Counted from the first letter of the stretch, positions 50,802-60,455 are shown. The stretch is DNA of 64,000 nucleotides from Arthrobacter oryzae (GCF_030718995.1 NZ_CP132204.1:3906001-3970000), one strand, 5' to 3'. A program made the numbers and translations. The notes: a model not told the origin generated them from the letters alone.

Positions 50802-51479
50802 CTAGGCGTGTGAGCGCAGATAGGCCGCGACCGGGGCAGCCACGGATGCGCCGATTTCGGCGGCACTTCGCTTGGTGCCTTTGACTGCAAAGGAGTGGTC
50901 GCCGCCGTCGTACCAATGGAGCGCGGCCGTTGGCCCGATCCGGGCAACCACGCCCTCCAGTAGATCAGGGGTGGCGAACGTGTCCCGCGTACCCTGCATG
51001 AACAGCATGGGAAGGGTGAGGCCGTAGAGGTGCTCATCGCGCAGCTTCTCCGGCTTGCCCGGGGGATGCAGCGGATAGCCGAGGTACACCAGCCCGGACG
51101 CCGGCATTCCTTCGGCCACCGCCATGGACGCCATCCGTCCCCCGAACGACTTGCCGGCAGCCCACACCGGACCCGTGTCGGAGTGTGCGGCCGCCCTGGC
51201 CGCGGCTTCCTGCATGGCGGCACGCCACGCCGCTATGGCAAGGGCCGGCCGGTCCGGGAACTTCCGCCCGGCCTCGCGGTAGGGGAAGTTGAAGCGCAAG
51301 GTGGCAACGCCGTCGTGATTCAACGCGTTGGTGAAGCCGACCATAAAAGGGTGCTCCATGCCTGCGCCGGCGCCGTGCGCCAGGACGAGCGTGGCGAACG
51401 GGTTGTCGGGCCGGGCGTAGACGCCGGAGACCAGGACATCGCCGACGCTGATGGTTACGGGGGACTCGTGTGCGGGCAT
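50802..51479 (-). CDS. alpha/beta hydrolase family protein
   Basis: From ATG 51479 the protein has 225 residues. An oxyanion region LVLAHGAGAGMEHPFM, the nucleophile elbow AAGKSFGGRMAS (GxSxGG), a late Asp in GTRDTFA and the catalytic His in YDGGDHSFAVKG form the usual triad. It belongs to the TEX30/KANL3-like dienelactone-hydrolase-related group. The substrate is unknown. It lies between the EF-G2 gene (convergent) and the amylosucrase gene (same strand, 60 bases upstream). Confidence 0.88.
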   Translation of the reverse strand: MPAHESPVTISVGDVLVSGVYARPDNPFATLVLAHGAGAGMEHPFMVGFTNALNHDGVATLRFNFPYREAGRKFPDRPALAIAAWRAAMQEAAARAAAHSDTGPVWAAGKSFGGRMASMAVAEGMPASGLVYLGYPLHPPGKPEKLRDEHLYGLTLPMLFMQGTRDTFATPDLLEGVVARIGPTAALHWYDGGDHSFAVKGTKRSAAEIGASVAAPVAAYLRSHA

Positions 51480-51539
51480 GAGTCCATCATGCCGGACACG
51501 CATGCACAGCCGGCACACAGACCGGCGAAAGTCCCCGGC

Positions 51540-53456
51540 TCAGCCGCCGGCCGGGGTGACCCGCAACCAGCGGAACTCCTGGGGCCGGAGGGGGACACCG
51601 CCGTCGATTCGCACCGGGTTCCCTGTCAGCACGTCCACGGCCCCGGACGCGAATCCGGAGAGCGTCTGCGCAGTGACGGTCTCGTGGCCGTCGCTGAAGT
51701 TGGCGAGGACCAGGATGAGGGTTCCTTCGCCTGGCCGCTGGTAGCCCAGGACGCCCGGGTTGTTCGTGCCGAAATGAACCAGATGGGTTCCGGCGAATTC
51801 CGGAGTCGCGGACCGCACCGAGATCATGGTGCGAAGGCCTTCAAACACCGCGCCCTCGGGGGTGTCCGGGTCGTGGCGCTTCGCGTATCTCCCGGCCGGG
51901 TAGTGGGGACGGTGCACCCATCTGCTGTCCGCGCCGTGGCCCTCCTCCGCCGCGTAGCCGTAGTCGTTGAGCTGACCCACTTCATCGCCAAGGTACAGCA
52001 GGGGGATCCCGCCGGTGCTGAAGGCCACCGAATGGGCCAGCAGGATCCGGTCCACCGCCTGCCCGGCGCCGTCCTCCAGGCCGCACAGCGACGCCGTCGT
52101 GCCGGAGATGCGGCAATCACCCGTCCGCGGGTTGTCCTGGAAGGGAACGCCGCGCGCGAAGCTGCCCGGGAAACGGTTGACGTAGAAGGAGTTGAGGAAG
52201 CGGCGGTGGTCGAAGCCGTTGATGCCCAGTTCCGCGGCGTCCTCGTCCGCGAACGTCCAGCCGATATCGTCGTGGCTCCGCACATAGTTCACCCAGGAAG
52301 TACCTTCGGGGATGGTGTGCCGACGCTCCAGCGCCTGTGACAGCAGGGCCACATCCCGGGTGGCCATCGCCTCCCAGATCAGTGCCATCTGCAGCGGGTT
52401 GTACGAAAGCTGGCACTCTGCCGGATCGATGTACAGCGCCACTTCGTCGGGGTGGACGATCGCCTCGGACTTGAACAGCAGCGACGGCGCGGCCAGGCGG
52501 CAGACGGCGTTGAAGGCCTGAAGCAGCGTGTGGGCCTCAGGGAGGTTCTCGCACGGGGTTCCGAGCTGCTTCCAGATGAAGGCGACAGCGTCCATCCGCA
52601 GGATGTCCACCCCCTGGTTGGCCAGGAACAGCATCTCGCCGGCCATGGCCCTGAAGACGTCCGGGTTGGAGTAGTTCAGATCCCACTGGTAGGTGTGGAA
52701 CGTGGCCCAGACCCAGCGGCCGTCCTCCATCCGGATGAAGGACCCCGGGTGGTTCTCGGGGAAGATCTCGCGCACGTTCTGCTCGAACGCGTCCGGCATG
52801 GTCCGGTCCGGGAAGATCCAGTAGTAGTCGCTGTACCCGGGATCGCCCGCCGCGGCCCGCCTGGCCCACTCGTGCTCATCCGAGGTGTGGTTGAAAATGA
52901 AGTCAACCACCAGGCTGATGCCGTTGGCCCGCAGCTCAGCGGCCAGTTCACGCAGCTGTTCCATGGTCCCGAGTTTCGGGTTGACGTCGCGGTAACTGGA
53001 AACGGCATAGCCGCCGTCGGAATGCGGTTCAGGCGCCAGGAACAACGGCATCAGGTGCAGGTAGGTGAGGCCAAGCTCCTTGAAATAGGGAATCCGGGCG
53101 CGGACTCCTTCGAGGTCCTCCGCATACCGGTCCACGTAGCAGACACCGCCCAGCATGCTGTTGGAGAGGAACCATCCGCTGTTGTGCTCGCGTTCGGCAT
53201 CCAGTGCCTTGAGCTCCGCCGGGCGTTCGTTCCACGAGCGGGCCGCCTGGAGGACCAGCGACGTCAGCTGGTCCTGGAAGTCCGGCCGGGTGCCGTAGAG
53301 GGCATGGAAGAGCCGGTACAGGTCAGGGAAGTAACGGTCGAGCCGCTCACGGAAGCAGGCACTGTCCTGCCCCTGCGGCAGGAGGCCTGACTGCCCATCC
53401 AAGGCGCTGAGTGCATGTTCCCTCGATGCGTGGTCCACACCAGCAGCTTCAACCAT
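51540..53456 (-). CDS. amylosucrase (GH13)
   Basis: ATG 53456 follows AAGGAG by 8 bases, giving 638 residues; a TTG 21 bases further upstream overlaps the ribosome site and was rejected. The sequence matches amylosucrases closely: QWDLNYSNPDVFRAMAGEML, VDILRMDAVAFIWKQLGT with the catalytic Asp, LLFKSEAIVHPDEVALYI with the acid/base Glu, and NYVRSHDDIGWTFADEDAAELG. The family uses sucrose to build alpha-1,4-glucan and releases fructose; some relatives favour hydrolysis or isomerisation. No signal peptide is present, so it acts in the cytoplasm. No sucrose transporter lies beside it. Confidence 0.88.
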   Translation of the reverse strand: MVEAAGVDHASREHALSALDGQSGLLPQGQDSACFRERLDRYFPDLYRLFHALYGTRPDFQDQLTSLVLQAARSWNERPAELKALDAEREHNSGWFLSNSMLGGVCYVDRYAEDLEGVRARIPYFKELGLTYLHLMPLFLAPEPHSDGGYAVSSYRDVNPKLGTMEQLRELAAELRANGISLVVDFIFNHTSDEHEWARRAAAGDPGYSDYYWIFPDRTMPDAFEQNVREIFPENHPGSFIRMEDGRWVWATFHTYQWDLNYSNPDVFRAMAGEMLFLANQGVDILRMDAVAFIWKQLGTPCENLPEAHTLLQAFNAVCRLAAPSLLFKSEAIVHPDEVALYIDPAECQLSYNPLQMALIWEAMATRDVALLSQALERRHTIPEGTSWVNYVRSHDDIGWTFADEDAAELGINGFDHRRFLNSFYVNRFPGSFARGVPFQDNPRTGDCRISGTTASLCGLEDGAGQAVDRILLAHSVAFSTGGIPLLYLGDEVGQLNDYGYAAEEGHGADSRWVHRPHYPAGRYAKRHDPDTPEGAVFEGLRTMISVRSATPEFAGTHLVHFGTNNPGVLGYQRPGEGTLILVLANFSDGHETVTAQTLSGFASGAVDVLTGNPVRIDGGVPLRPQEFRWLRVTPAGG

Positions 53457-53638
53457 GGAACGGGTCTCCTTCGACAATTTCCGGGCACCTTCCCGGGTGC
53501 TTTTCCCGGACTCCGCGGGGCATCCGGCCAGTTCACATCCTTACAGACCGTCGCGCGCGTGCCCAGTGGACAGGTCCAAGTTTCTTCCGTTCGGTGCCAG
53601 CAGCTGACGCAGCGGACCGGCCGGGGTAGGTTGTCACC

Positions 53639-54661
53639 ATGGCGAGCGAATCCACCACCCTCACCGTCAACGGGCTCAACGGCCCCCGCGACATGCGCAT
53701 TTCCAGTCCCGGCCGTGTCCTCTGGCCGGATCTGGGCCTGACCAAGCTGGACCTTGCGCGCTACCTCGCGGAGGTGGGGGAGGCGTTCATCGCGGCGAAC
53801 GGCGGCCGCCCGGTTGCGCTGCAGCGGTTTTCGGAGAACGTCGACGGCGACCAGTTCTTCTCCAAGAATCCGCCGAAGGGCACACCGGACTTTGTCCGCT
53901 CGGTGATGGTGACGTTTCCGAGCGCGCGCTCGCATCCCATGCTGGTTCTTGACGAACCGGCTGCCGCGGTGTGGGCCGCCCAGATGAATACCGTGGTGTT
54001 TCACCCGTGGCCCTCCCGGGCCGGGAATACGGACAACCCGGACCAGTTGCGGATCGACCTGGACCCCCAGCCGGGAACGGACTTCGACGACGCCGTCCCC
54101 GCTGCGCTGGAGCTGAAGGAGGTCCTTGCCGAAGCGGGCCTCAACGCGTTTATCAAGACCTCGGGAAACCGCGGGCTGCATGTGTATGCGCCCGTGGAAC
54201 CGGTGCGCGAGTTCCTGGAGGTGCGCCACGCCGTCATCGCAGCGGCCCGTGAGCTGGAGCGGAGGATGCCGGACAAGGTCACCACGGCCTGGTGGAAGGA
54301 AGAGCGCGGCGAACGGGTGTTTGTGGACTTCAACCAGGCCAACCGCGACCGCACCATAGCCGGCGCGTACAGCCCCCGCGCACTGTCCCACGCGCCGGTC
54401 TCCTGCCCCATCACGTGGGACGAACTGGGCAGCGCCGATCCGAAGAACTTCACCATCCTCACCGTCCCGGAGCGGCTGAAGACCGTGGGGGACCCGTGGG
54501 CGGACATGAACGCCAACCCGGGAAGAATCGACGTCCTGCTCCAGTGGTGGGAGCGCGACGTTACGGCCGGGCTCGGGGAGCTGCCCTTCCCGCCGGACTA
54601 TCCGAAGATGCCTGGTGAACCGCCGCGGGTGCAGCCCAGCAGGGCGCGCAAGAAGGACTAG
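53639..54661 (+). CDS. stand-alone LigD-type DNA primase/polymerase domain
   Basis: A 340-residue protein with the archaeo-eukaryotic primase fold of bacterial NHEJ polymerases. Visible motifs are SSPGRVLWPDLGLTKLDLARYL, the metal-binding pair in LRIDLDPQPGTDF, TSGNRGLHVYAPVEP (SGxxGxHV type) and a late FVDFNQANRDRTIAGAYSPRA with the third acidic position. In mycobacteria such stand-alone polymerases extend or fill DNA ends with ribo- or deoxynucleotides. No ku or ligase gene is adjacent. It diverges from amylosucrase and is convergent with the YciO gene (11-base gap). Confidence 0.9.
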   Translation: MASESTTLTVNGLNGPRDMRISSPGRVLWPDLGLTKLDLARYLAEVGEAFIAANGGRPVALQRFSENVDGDQFFSKNPPKGTPDFVRSVMVTFPSARSHPMLVLDEPAAAVWAAQMNTVVFHPWPSRAGNTDNPDQLRIDLDPQPGTDFDDAVPAALELKEVLAEAGLNAFIKTSGNRGLHVYAPVEPVREFLEVRHAVIAAARELERRMPDKVTTAWWKEERGERVFVDFNQANRDRTIAGAYSPRALSHAPVSCPITWDELGSADPKNFTILTVPERLKTVGDPWADMNANPGRIDVLLQWWERDVTAGLGELPFPPDYPKMPGEPPRVQPSRARKKD

Positions 54662-54672
54662 CTCATGAGCGG

Positions 54673-55293
54673 CTACTCGAACCGGGACGGATCGCCCATG
54701 CCGCGCCGCACTACCTCTGCCGAGCCGCCGGAGAAGTCGATGACCGTCGTCGGCTCCGCACCGCAGTCACCGGAATCAACCACGGCGTCCACCACATGGT
54801 CCAGCCTTTCCTTAATTTCCCAGCCCTGGGTGAGCGGTTCCTCCTCGTCCGGCAGCAGCAGCGTGCTGGAGAGCAGCGGCTCGCCCAGTTCGGCCAGCAG
54901 CGCCTGGACCACGGCGTTGTCCGGAATGCGGACGCCCACGGTCTTCTTCTTCGGGTGCAGGAGTCGCTTGGGCACTTCCTTGGTGGCCGGAAGAATGAAG
55001 GTGTAGCTGCCGGGCGTGACTGCCTTGATACTGCGGAAAACGTCGTTGTCGATCTGGACGAACTGGCCCAGCTGGGCAAAATCCTTGCACACCAGGGTGA
55101 AGTGGTGTTTGCTGTCCAGCTGCCGGATGGCACGGATGCGGTCCAGGGCGTCCCTGTTGCCCAGCTGCGCACCGAGGGCGTAGCAGGAATCCGTGGGGTA
55201 GGCGATGAGGCCGCCGGACCGCAGCAGCTCCACTATCTGGCCAATCGCGCGGGGCTGGGGATCATCGGGGTGCACGTCAAAATATCTGGCCAT
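54673..55293 (-). CDS. L-threonylcarbamoyladenylate synthase-like protein (YciO/Sua5 family)
   Basis: A 206-residue YrdC-domain protein. The N-terminal GGLIAYPTDSCYALGAQLGN, IRAIRQLDSKHHFTLVCKDF and PGSYTFILPATKEVPKRLLHPKKKTVGVRIPDN segments match the YciO branch rather than TsaC. Sua5/TsaC make threonylcarbamoyl-AMP for the t6A modification of tRNA; YciO shows related but weaker activity in E. coli, so the role is uncertain. The length lacks the extra Sua5 domain. Confidence 0.85.
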   Translation of the reverse strand: MARYFDVHPDDPQPRAIGQIVELLRSGGLIAYPTDSCYALGAQLGNRDALDRIRAIRQLDSKHHFTLVCKDFAQLGQFVQIDNDVFRSIKAVTPGSYTFILPATKEVPKRLLHPKKKTVGVRIPDNAVVQALLAELGEPLLSSTLLLPDEEEPLTQGWEIKERLDHVVDAVVDSGDCGAEPTTVIDFSGGSAEVVRRGMGDPSRFE

Positions 55294-55476
55294 GCCCTGA
55301 GCTTAGGGCCCTGCGTTGATTTCTGCACGGAGGCGCCCGACCCTGAGGCGTTATGCCGTGGGCGGCCCCTATGCAGTTCCGCAGGTCTGGGGCAACATAT
55401 GAAGTGTTTCAGGCCCGGGGCCGCCGGTTCCACGGGTGGTCCGGGTATCGACCGGTACGAGAGGACACCCCTGACG

Positions 55477-55908
55477 ATGACCACGACACTCAATCCCTAC
55501 CTCGGCTTCCGGGACAATGCGCGGGAGGCCATGACCTTCTACCAGTCCGTCTTCGGAGGCGAACTGGCACTCAGCACCTTTGGCGATTTCCACGCCAGCG
55601 AGGACGCATCGGAGCAGGACAAGATCATGCACGGCATGCTGTCCACCGGCACCGGCATGGTGCTGATGGGGGCCGACACGCCCAACAGCATGAGCTACAA
55701 GCCCGGCGACAACTTCTCCGTTTCCCTCAGCGGCGAGGACGACGCCGAACTGCGCGGGTACTGGGAGAAGCTGTCCGACGGCGGCACCGTGACGGTGCCG
55801 CTCGAACAAGCGCCGTGGGGCGACACCTTCGGCATGTGCACGGACAAGTTCGGCGTCGCCTGGCTTGTGAACATCGCCGGTCCCCAGCAGGGCGGTCCCC
55901 AGCAGTAG
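55477..55908 (+). CDS. VOC family protein, PhnB-like
   Basis: From ATG 55477, after GAGAGGA, the protein has 143 residues. It has the PhnB/DUF1428-like VOC pattern: MTTTLNPYLGFRDNAREAMTFYQSVFGGELALSTFGDF, KIMHGMLSTGTGMVLMGADTP and PLEQAPWGDTFGMCTDKFGVAWLVNIA. The long open frame continuing upstream on this strand overlaps the YciO gene and has no ribosome site, so I used the internal ATG. The substrate is unknown. Confidence 0.88.
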   Translation: MTTTLNPYLGFRDNAREAMTFYQSVFGGELALSTFGDFHASEDASEQDKIMHGMLSTGTGMVLMGADTPNSMSYKPGDNFSVSLSGEDDAELRGYWEKLSDGGTVTVPLEQAPWGDTFGMCTDKFGVAWLVNIAGPQQGGPQQ

Positions 55909-55944
55909 GTTCCCGGCCGTAACGGGCGGAAGGCCGTTCGGCGC

Positions 55945-57054
55945 CTACTTGCGAGCCACGAAGTAGGCGTTGAACGGATCCTCCTCGAGTTCCCTTACCT
56001 GCACGGAGCCGAAGCCCGCGGCCCGGACCATGGACTCGGCCAGTTGCACGCCCCACACCGTCCCGAGGCCTTCGCCGCCCTGCGCCAGGGACACTGACAT
56101 GCAGTGGAACGTGGAGATCGCGTAGAGGAACGTCCCCCACGGCAGCTCAATGTTGTCGCCCAGGTTGCTTGAGGCCTTGATGTCGACCATGAGGAACGTG
56201 CCGTCCGGGCGCAGGGCCCTGTGGATGTTCTGCAGCACTTTTGCCGGCCGGGCCTGGTCGTGGATCGCGTCGAAGACAGTGACGAGGTCGACGCCCTCCA
56301 CGATGTCCAGGTCCGCCGCGTCCAGAAGTTCGAACCGGGCGTTCGTGAGTCCCAGCCGCCGGGCCTCCGCCCGCCCGGCCTGGACGGCGTCCTCGAAGAA
56401 GTCGTACCCGGTGAACCTGCTCGCCGGGAAGGCCGCAGCCATCAGGTTGACGGCATGCCCGGCCCCGCAGCCGATATCCGCGACGTCGATTCCAGCCTTC
56501 AGCCGGTCGTCGCAGCCTGCCAGCGGCAGGATGGCAGACACGAGGGACGCGTCGTGGACGGAGGCGCTGTCCCCGGCCTGGATGTCCAGGAAATCCGGGT
56601 AGTCCTCATACCCCAGGCCGCCGCCTGTCCGGAACTTCTCCGCGATCCGGCCAGCCACCTCACCCATCAGGGTGATGTACTGCAGCGTCCGGGCCAGGTT
56701 GTCCACTCCCGGGCCGGAGACGGACGGGGCCAGCGCGGGGTCCAGCCGGTAGGTGTCCCCGGCGGGCTGGTACTGCACGAAGCGGGCCGTCACCATGCCG
56801 CCGAGCCATTCGCGGACGTAGCGTTCGTGGAGCCCCGCGGCGTCGGCAATCTGTTCGCTCGAGGCCGGCGGAAGTCCGGCCATCACGTCGAACAGGCCGG
56901 TCTGGTGGCCAATGCTGGCCAGGACGGCGGCCGAACTGTCGTTGAGGATACCGAGCAGCCGGGCAGCGCCCTCCCCAACAGCCTCTTCCGTGATTGCGGC
57001 CTCCTCGCCGGCAGTCCCGGCGCCTGCTGCAAGGCCGATATCGGTGGTGGTCAT
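55945..57054 (-). CDS. SAM-dependent methyltransferase with N-terminal winged-helix domain
   Basis: The 369-residue protein has an N-terminal helical/winged-helix dimerisation part (SIGHQTGLFDVMAGLPPASSEQIADAAGLHERYVREWLGGM) and a Rossmann domain with VADIGCGAGHAVNLMAAAFP, FTGYDFFEDAV, DLVTVFDAIHDQARPAKVL and LRPDGTFLMVDIKA. The layout matches actinobacterial methyltransferases resembling mycobacterial Rv2258c. The substrate is not known. A LuxR-type regulator is encoded immediately upstream on the same strand. Confidence 0.88.
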   Translation of the reverse strand: MTTTDIGLAAGAGTAGEEAAITEEAVGEGAARLLGILNDSSAAVLASIGHQTGLFDVMAGLPPASSEQIADAAGLHERYVREWLGGMVTARFVQYQPAGDTYRLDPALAPSVSGPGVDNLARTLQYITLMGEVAGRIAEKFRTGGGLGYEDYPDFLDIQAGDSASVHDASLVSAILPLAGCDDRLKAGIDVADIGCGAGHAVNLMAAAFPASRFTGYDFFEDAVQAGRAEARRLGLTNARFELLDAADLDIVEGVDLVTVFDAIHDQARPAKVLQNIHRALRPDGTFLMVDIKASSNLGDNIELPWGTFLYAISTFHCMSVSLAQGGEGLGTVWGVQLAESMVRAAGFGSVQVRELEEDPFNAYFVARK

Positions 57055-57138
57055 GATCTTTCCTTTCGTCCGCGGACGTCGATGTCCGGCTACTTCGAAG
57101 GTACGTTCGCGGCCGGGAGCGCCGCGTCGGGCGGATGA

Positions 57139-57174
57139 TGCATCTTTCCCGGGGGCCGTGGGGAGAATGATGCA
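57139..57174 (-). promoter_or_regulatory. possible operator upstream of the methyltransferase gene
   Basis: TGCATC (57139-57144) and GATGCA (57169-57174) form an inverted repeat with partly symmetrical TTTCCC/GGGGAGAA inside. It could be the site of the adjacent LuxR-type regulator. Evidence is the symmetry and position only. Confidence 0.3.
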
Positions 57175-57208
57175 GGGAACCGGCCGGAGCCGGGACCGAA
57201 GCGGGCGA

Positions 57209-57238
57209 ACGACGGCGGCGTGCGTGTGCCGCCGTCGT
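57209..57238 (-). terminator. terminator after LuxR-type regulator gene
   Basis: ACGACGGCGGC pairs perfectly with GCCGCCGTCGT with an 8-base loop. It begins 6 bases after the regulator's stop codon on the minus strand. Confidence 0.75.
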
Positions 57239-57244
57239 CGTCCG

Positions 57245-58873
57245 TCAGGTCAGTCCGTGTTCCCTTGCCCAGCCGGCCGCGGCTGTCCGGCTGGAGACTC
57301 CGATCTTGCCGAAGATGTTTGCCAGATGCCGGCCCACTGTTTTTTCACTAATGACCAGGGCCTTCGCCACCTGACGGTTGCTGGCGCCGGTAGTGATGAG
57401 TACCAGGACCTCGCATTCACGGGCGGTCAGGCCGCCCCTGTCCGCGGTGGCGGTGGCGGCATCGCGCTCCAGCCGTGCGATGTCCGGAGCGGCGCCGAGC
57501 TGGCGGTAGATGGCCATCGCGGTGGCAAGGTCGGCGTCGGCAGCACCCGTCTGGTCCAGCGCACGGCGGCAGCCGGCCAGCAGCTCATGGATCCGGGCCG
57601 TGCGGTACCGTGCACGCTGCCCGCGGTACGTGCGGGCCGCCGCATCGAGGAAGGGCAGGGCGTCCTCCGACCGTCCGGCGGTCAGCAGGACGGCGCCCCG
57701 GGCCTGGCATGCCCACGCCTGGATGCCTGGGGAGGCGAAGCGGCCGGCTGTCCGTTGCAGCTCGGCGGTCAAGGCTTCGGCGAGCGCCAGGTCATTCTGG
57801 TCCAAAGACAGTTCGACGGCCGGCAGGAGCAGCCGTGCCCGGTCCAGGAGACGGCTCTCGCCCAGGGCGGCACGCAGCTGGTTGAGCGCCTGCGCGGTGT
57901 CGCCGGCAGCGTGGCGCAGCAGGGCTTCTCCCGGCTGGGGATCCACGCCGACATCCCGGGCACGCCGATAGGCGGCCAACGCGCCGTCGGTGTTGCCGCG
58001 AAGCCGCCGGACCTCGCCCAGTTCGTAATAGCCCGCACCGGCCATCCAGCCGTGCGAATCAACCAGATTGTCGCTGGAGAGGCCGATTTCCCGTTCCACC
58101 GCATCCCAGCCGCCTTCGGCGCTGAGCAGCTGCAGCTCGTGGACACGGGCCACTCCGGTGTACACAAAGGCGGATGACTGGCCCGCGGTCCAGTGCTCCA
58201 GGGCGTCCGTCCAGGCACGCATCCGGGCAAGGTCGCCGAGCTGATGGCAGAGGTGGATGACCGTGCAATAGATGTCTCCGGACCACACGGGTGCAACATC
58301 CCCGGCCAGGACCGGCAGCATAGCCTCGTCCAGGTCGTTGAACCCGTCCACAGTCCGCCCGGCGCGGACGCCGGCCAGTCCCGCCAGTACGCGGGCGAAG
58401 CACCCCAGGGTGGGGTCCGCCAGGCGCCGGGCCAGGGTGTCGAGTTTGTCAGCGGCTGCCTGTGCCGGTCCGGGATCTTCCTCCAGATCCAGGGACATGG
58501 CACTTTCGAGATAGAGCAGGTATCCGTGCTCCGGCCGTTCCGGCAGGCCCTGCAGCAGGCGCCGTGCGCGGTTGAGCCAGCCCGAGGCAACCATAAGATC
58601 CCCGCGCATGCCCCACTGCAGTGACAGGACTATTGCCTTCATTGCTGCGGCGGGCCGGTCTCCACCAGCGGTGAGGCCGCGGTACAGCTCCTCGGCAACG
58701 GACTGCGATTCGGGAAGGTTGCCCAGCCACCACATGGCGTCGGCGAGGGCGTCCAGGTCCTGGAGCTCCAAACCTGTCGCGGTCCTGGCGGCCAGCAGCC
58801 CGTTCCGTGCCGCAGGCCAGTCCCTGCGGGCATAGGCCTCGCGGGCACTGGTAATCAAATCCTGTTCAGCCAT
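57245..58873 (-). CDS. LuxR-type transcriptional regulator with TPR-like repeats
   Basis: ATG 58873 gives 542 residues. The first 450 are helical TPR-like repeats (for example ALADAMWWLGNLPESQSVAEELY, GYYELGEVRRLRGNTDGALAAYRRA). The C-terminal HTH_LuxR is GLTARECEVLVLITTGASNRQVAKALVISEKTVGRHLANIFGKIGVSSRTAAAGWA in pattern. No AAA/STAND ATPase domain and no receiver domain are present, so it is shorter than MalT-type regulators. It probably senses a partner through the repeats and controls the downstream methyltransferase gene. It is divergent from the beta-CASP nuclease gene. Confidence 0.88.
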   Translation of the reverse strand: MAEQDLITSAREAYARRDWPAARNGLLAARTATGLELQDLDALADAMWWLGNLPESQSVAEELYRGLTAGGDRPAAAMKAIVLSLQWGMRGDLMVASGWLNRARRLLQGLPERPEHGYLLYLESAMSLDLEEDPGPAQAAADKLDTLARRLADPTLGCFARVLAGLAGVRAGRTVDGFNDLDEAMLPVLAGDVAPVWSGDIYCTVIHLCHQLGDLARMRAWTDALEHWTAGQSSAFVYTGVARVHELQLLSAEGGWDAVEREIGLSSDNLVDSHGWMAGAGYYELGEVRRLRGNTDGALAAYRRARDVGVDPQPGEALLRHAAGDTAQALNQLRAALGESRLLDRARLLLPAVELSLDQNDLALAEALTAELQRTAGRFASPGIQAWACQARGAVLLTAGRSEDALPFLDAAARTYRGQRARYRTARIHELLAGCRRALDQTGAADADLATAMAIYRQLGAAPDIARLERDAATATADRGGLTARECEVLVLITTGASNRQVAKALVISEKTVGRHLANIFGKIGVSSRTAAAGWAREHGLT

Positions 58874-58963
58874 ACGACGTCTCCAAGGGGTGCTTCCAGC
58901 GTACTGCCGGGTGGAGTTTGCCGAAAAGGCGGTGCTGCCAAAAGACGCGGAGCACGGGCAGCC

Positions 58964-58977
58964 ATGACTTTCGGCCC
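58964..58977 (+). promoter_or_regulatory. DosR-like box upstream of the beta-CASP nuclease gene
   Basis: ATGACTTTCGGCCC matches the mycobacterial DosR core GGGACTWWAGTCCC at 10 of 14 positions. Its centre lies about 102 bases before ATG 59073. A better match stands about 100 bases before the universal stress protein gene. Confidence 0.4.
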
Positions 58978-59072
58978 TACGGGGACACCCGGAAGAGGCG
59001 GAAGCTAGGACGTACATCTCCTCAACGGGAACGTGCCCGACGGAACGCCGCCCGACGGGAACAGGGAGCACT

Positions 59073-60455
59073 ATGAAAAACCGACACCCGCAACTCCGGT
59101 TCCTCGGAGCGACGGACAGCGTGACCGGCTCCAGGTACCTGGTGGAAGCAGGCGGGAAACGCATCCTCGTGGACTGCGGGCTGTTCCAGGGCTACAAGCT
59201 GCTCCGCGTCCGCAACCGGGCCCCGTTCCCCGTCCCGCCGCACTCCATTGACGCCGTGCTGCTCACCCATGCGCACCTTGACCACACCGGCTACATTCCC
59301 GCCCTGGTCCGGGACGGCTTTGCCGGACCGGTGTATGCCACCGAAGGCACCACCGAACTGTGCACCCTGCTCCTGCCCGACAGCGGGCACCTGCAGGAAG
59401 AGGAAGCCAAATATGCCTACGAGCACGGATCGTCCAGGCACAGCCCGCCGGTACCGCTCTACACGGCGGCGGACGCGGTCAGGTCCCTCGACAGTTTCCG
59501 CAAACAGGGCTTCGACACCCCGTTGTCGCTGGGAGCGGGCATCTCCGCCACGTTCCTGCCCGCAGGCCACATCCTGGGGGCTGCCCAGATCAGGCTCGAG
59601 GTCGGCCCGCACTCCGTGCATTTCACCGGCGACCTCGGGCGCACAGACGATCCCCTGATGTTTCCGCCGCGGGGGCTGGGCACCACCGATATCCTGGTCA
59701 CCGAGTCCACGTATGGCAACCGGAAGCACTCGACCCTGGATCCCGAGCTGCAGCTGGGCGAGATCATCACCCGGGTGGCGAAGAAGAACGGCGTTGTGAT
59801 GATCGCCGCGTTCGCCGTGGGGCGGGCTGAGACACTGATGCTTCACTTGTCCCGCCTCCGCGGGCGAAACGCGATTCCGGACATCCCCGTGTACCTGAAC
59901 AGCCCCATGGCCATCGACGCCTCCGGAATGTACCAGCGGCACCCCGACGAACACCGGCTCAAGCAGCAGGAATACGAGGACATGTACAAGGTGGCCAAGA
60001 TGACCCGTACCGTGGACGATTCGAAGCTGCTCAATCTCCGCGGCGGCCCCATGGTGATCATCTCCGCCAGCGGCATGCTCACCGGAGGCAGGATCCTGCA
60101 CCACATTGCGGAATACGGACCCGATCCGAAGAACGCGATCATCCTGAGCGGGTACCAGGCCGGCGGAACGCGCGGTGCCGCGCTCGCCGCCGGTGAACGG
60201 CAACTCCGCATCTATGGCGAGGACGTCCGGATCCGCGCCGAAGTGATCCAGATGGAAAGCCTCTCCGCGCATGCGGATTCGGACGGGCTGATCGAATGGA
60301 TGAAGGCGGCCGGGCGGGAACCGCGGATGACGTACATCACCCACGGCGAACCCGAGGCATCCGATGCCCTCCGGGTCCGGATCAAGCGGGAGCTCGGGTG
60401 GCGGGTGCGCGTGCCTGAGCATCTCGAAAGCATCCTCCTGGAGGACCCGACGTGA
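59073..60455 (+). CDS. MBL-fold metallo-hydrolase with beta-CASP RNA-specificity domain
   Basis: The 460-residue protein carries the metallo-beta-lactamase motif 2 LLTHAHLDHTGYIP, with further metal ligands in PAGHILGA and FTGDLGR. The beta-CASP insert follows (VTESTYGNRKH, MIAAFAVGRAETLMLHL, GGPMVIISASGMLTGGRILHH). The last part is ESLSAHADSDGLIEWM and YITHGEPEASDALRVRI. Relatives are RNA endo/exonucleases of the CPSF73/YSH1 type. GGGAG precedes ATG. The stop overlaps the next gene's GTG by four bases, so the two are translated together. Confidence 0.9.
   Translation: MKNRHPQLRFLGATDSVTGSRYLVEAGGKRILVDCGLFQGYKLLRVRNRAPFPVPPHSIDAVLLTHAHLDHTGYIPALVRDGFAGPVYATEGTTELCTLLLPDSGHLQEEEAKYAYEHGSSRHSPPVPLYTAADAVRSLDSFRKQGFDTPLSLGAGISATFLPAGHILGAAQIRLEVGPHSVHFTGDLGRTDDPLMFPPRGLGTTDILVTESTYGNRKHSTLDPELQLGEIITRVAKKNGVVMIAAFAVGRAETLMLHLSRLRGRNAIPDIPVYLNSPMAIDASGMYQRHPDEHRLKQQEYEDMYKVAKMTRTVDDSKLLNLRGGPMVIISASGMLTGGRILHHIAEYGPDPKNAIILSGYQAGGTRGAALAAGERQLRIYGEDVRIRAEVIQMESLSAHADSDGLIEWMKAAGREPRMTYITHGEPEASDALRVRIKRELGWRVRVPEHLESILLEDPT

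Noticed and set aside
54796..55476. Upstream extension of the PhnB-like frame
   Set aside because: It overlaps the YciO gene on the other strand, lacks a ribosome site, and family similarity begins at ATG 55477.
59022..60422. Long open frame opposite the beta-CASP nuclease gene
   Set aside because: It is a mirror of GC-rich codon bias. The plus strand carries all family motifs, and the antisense product matches nothing.
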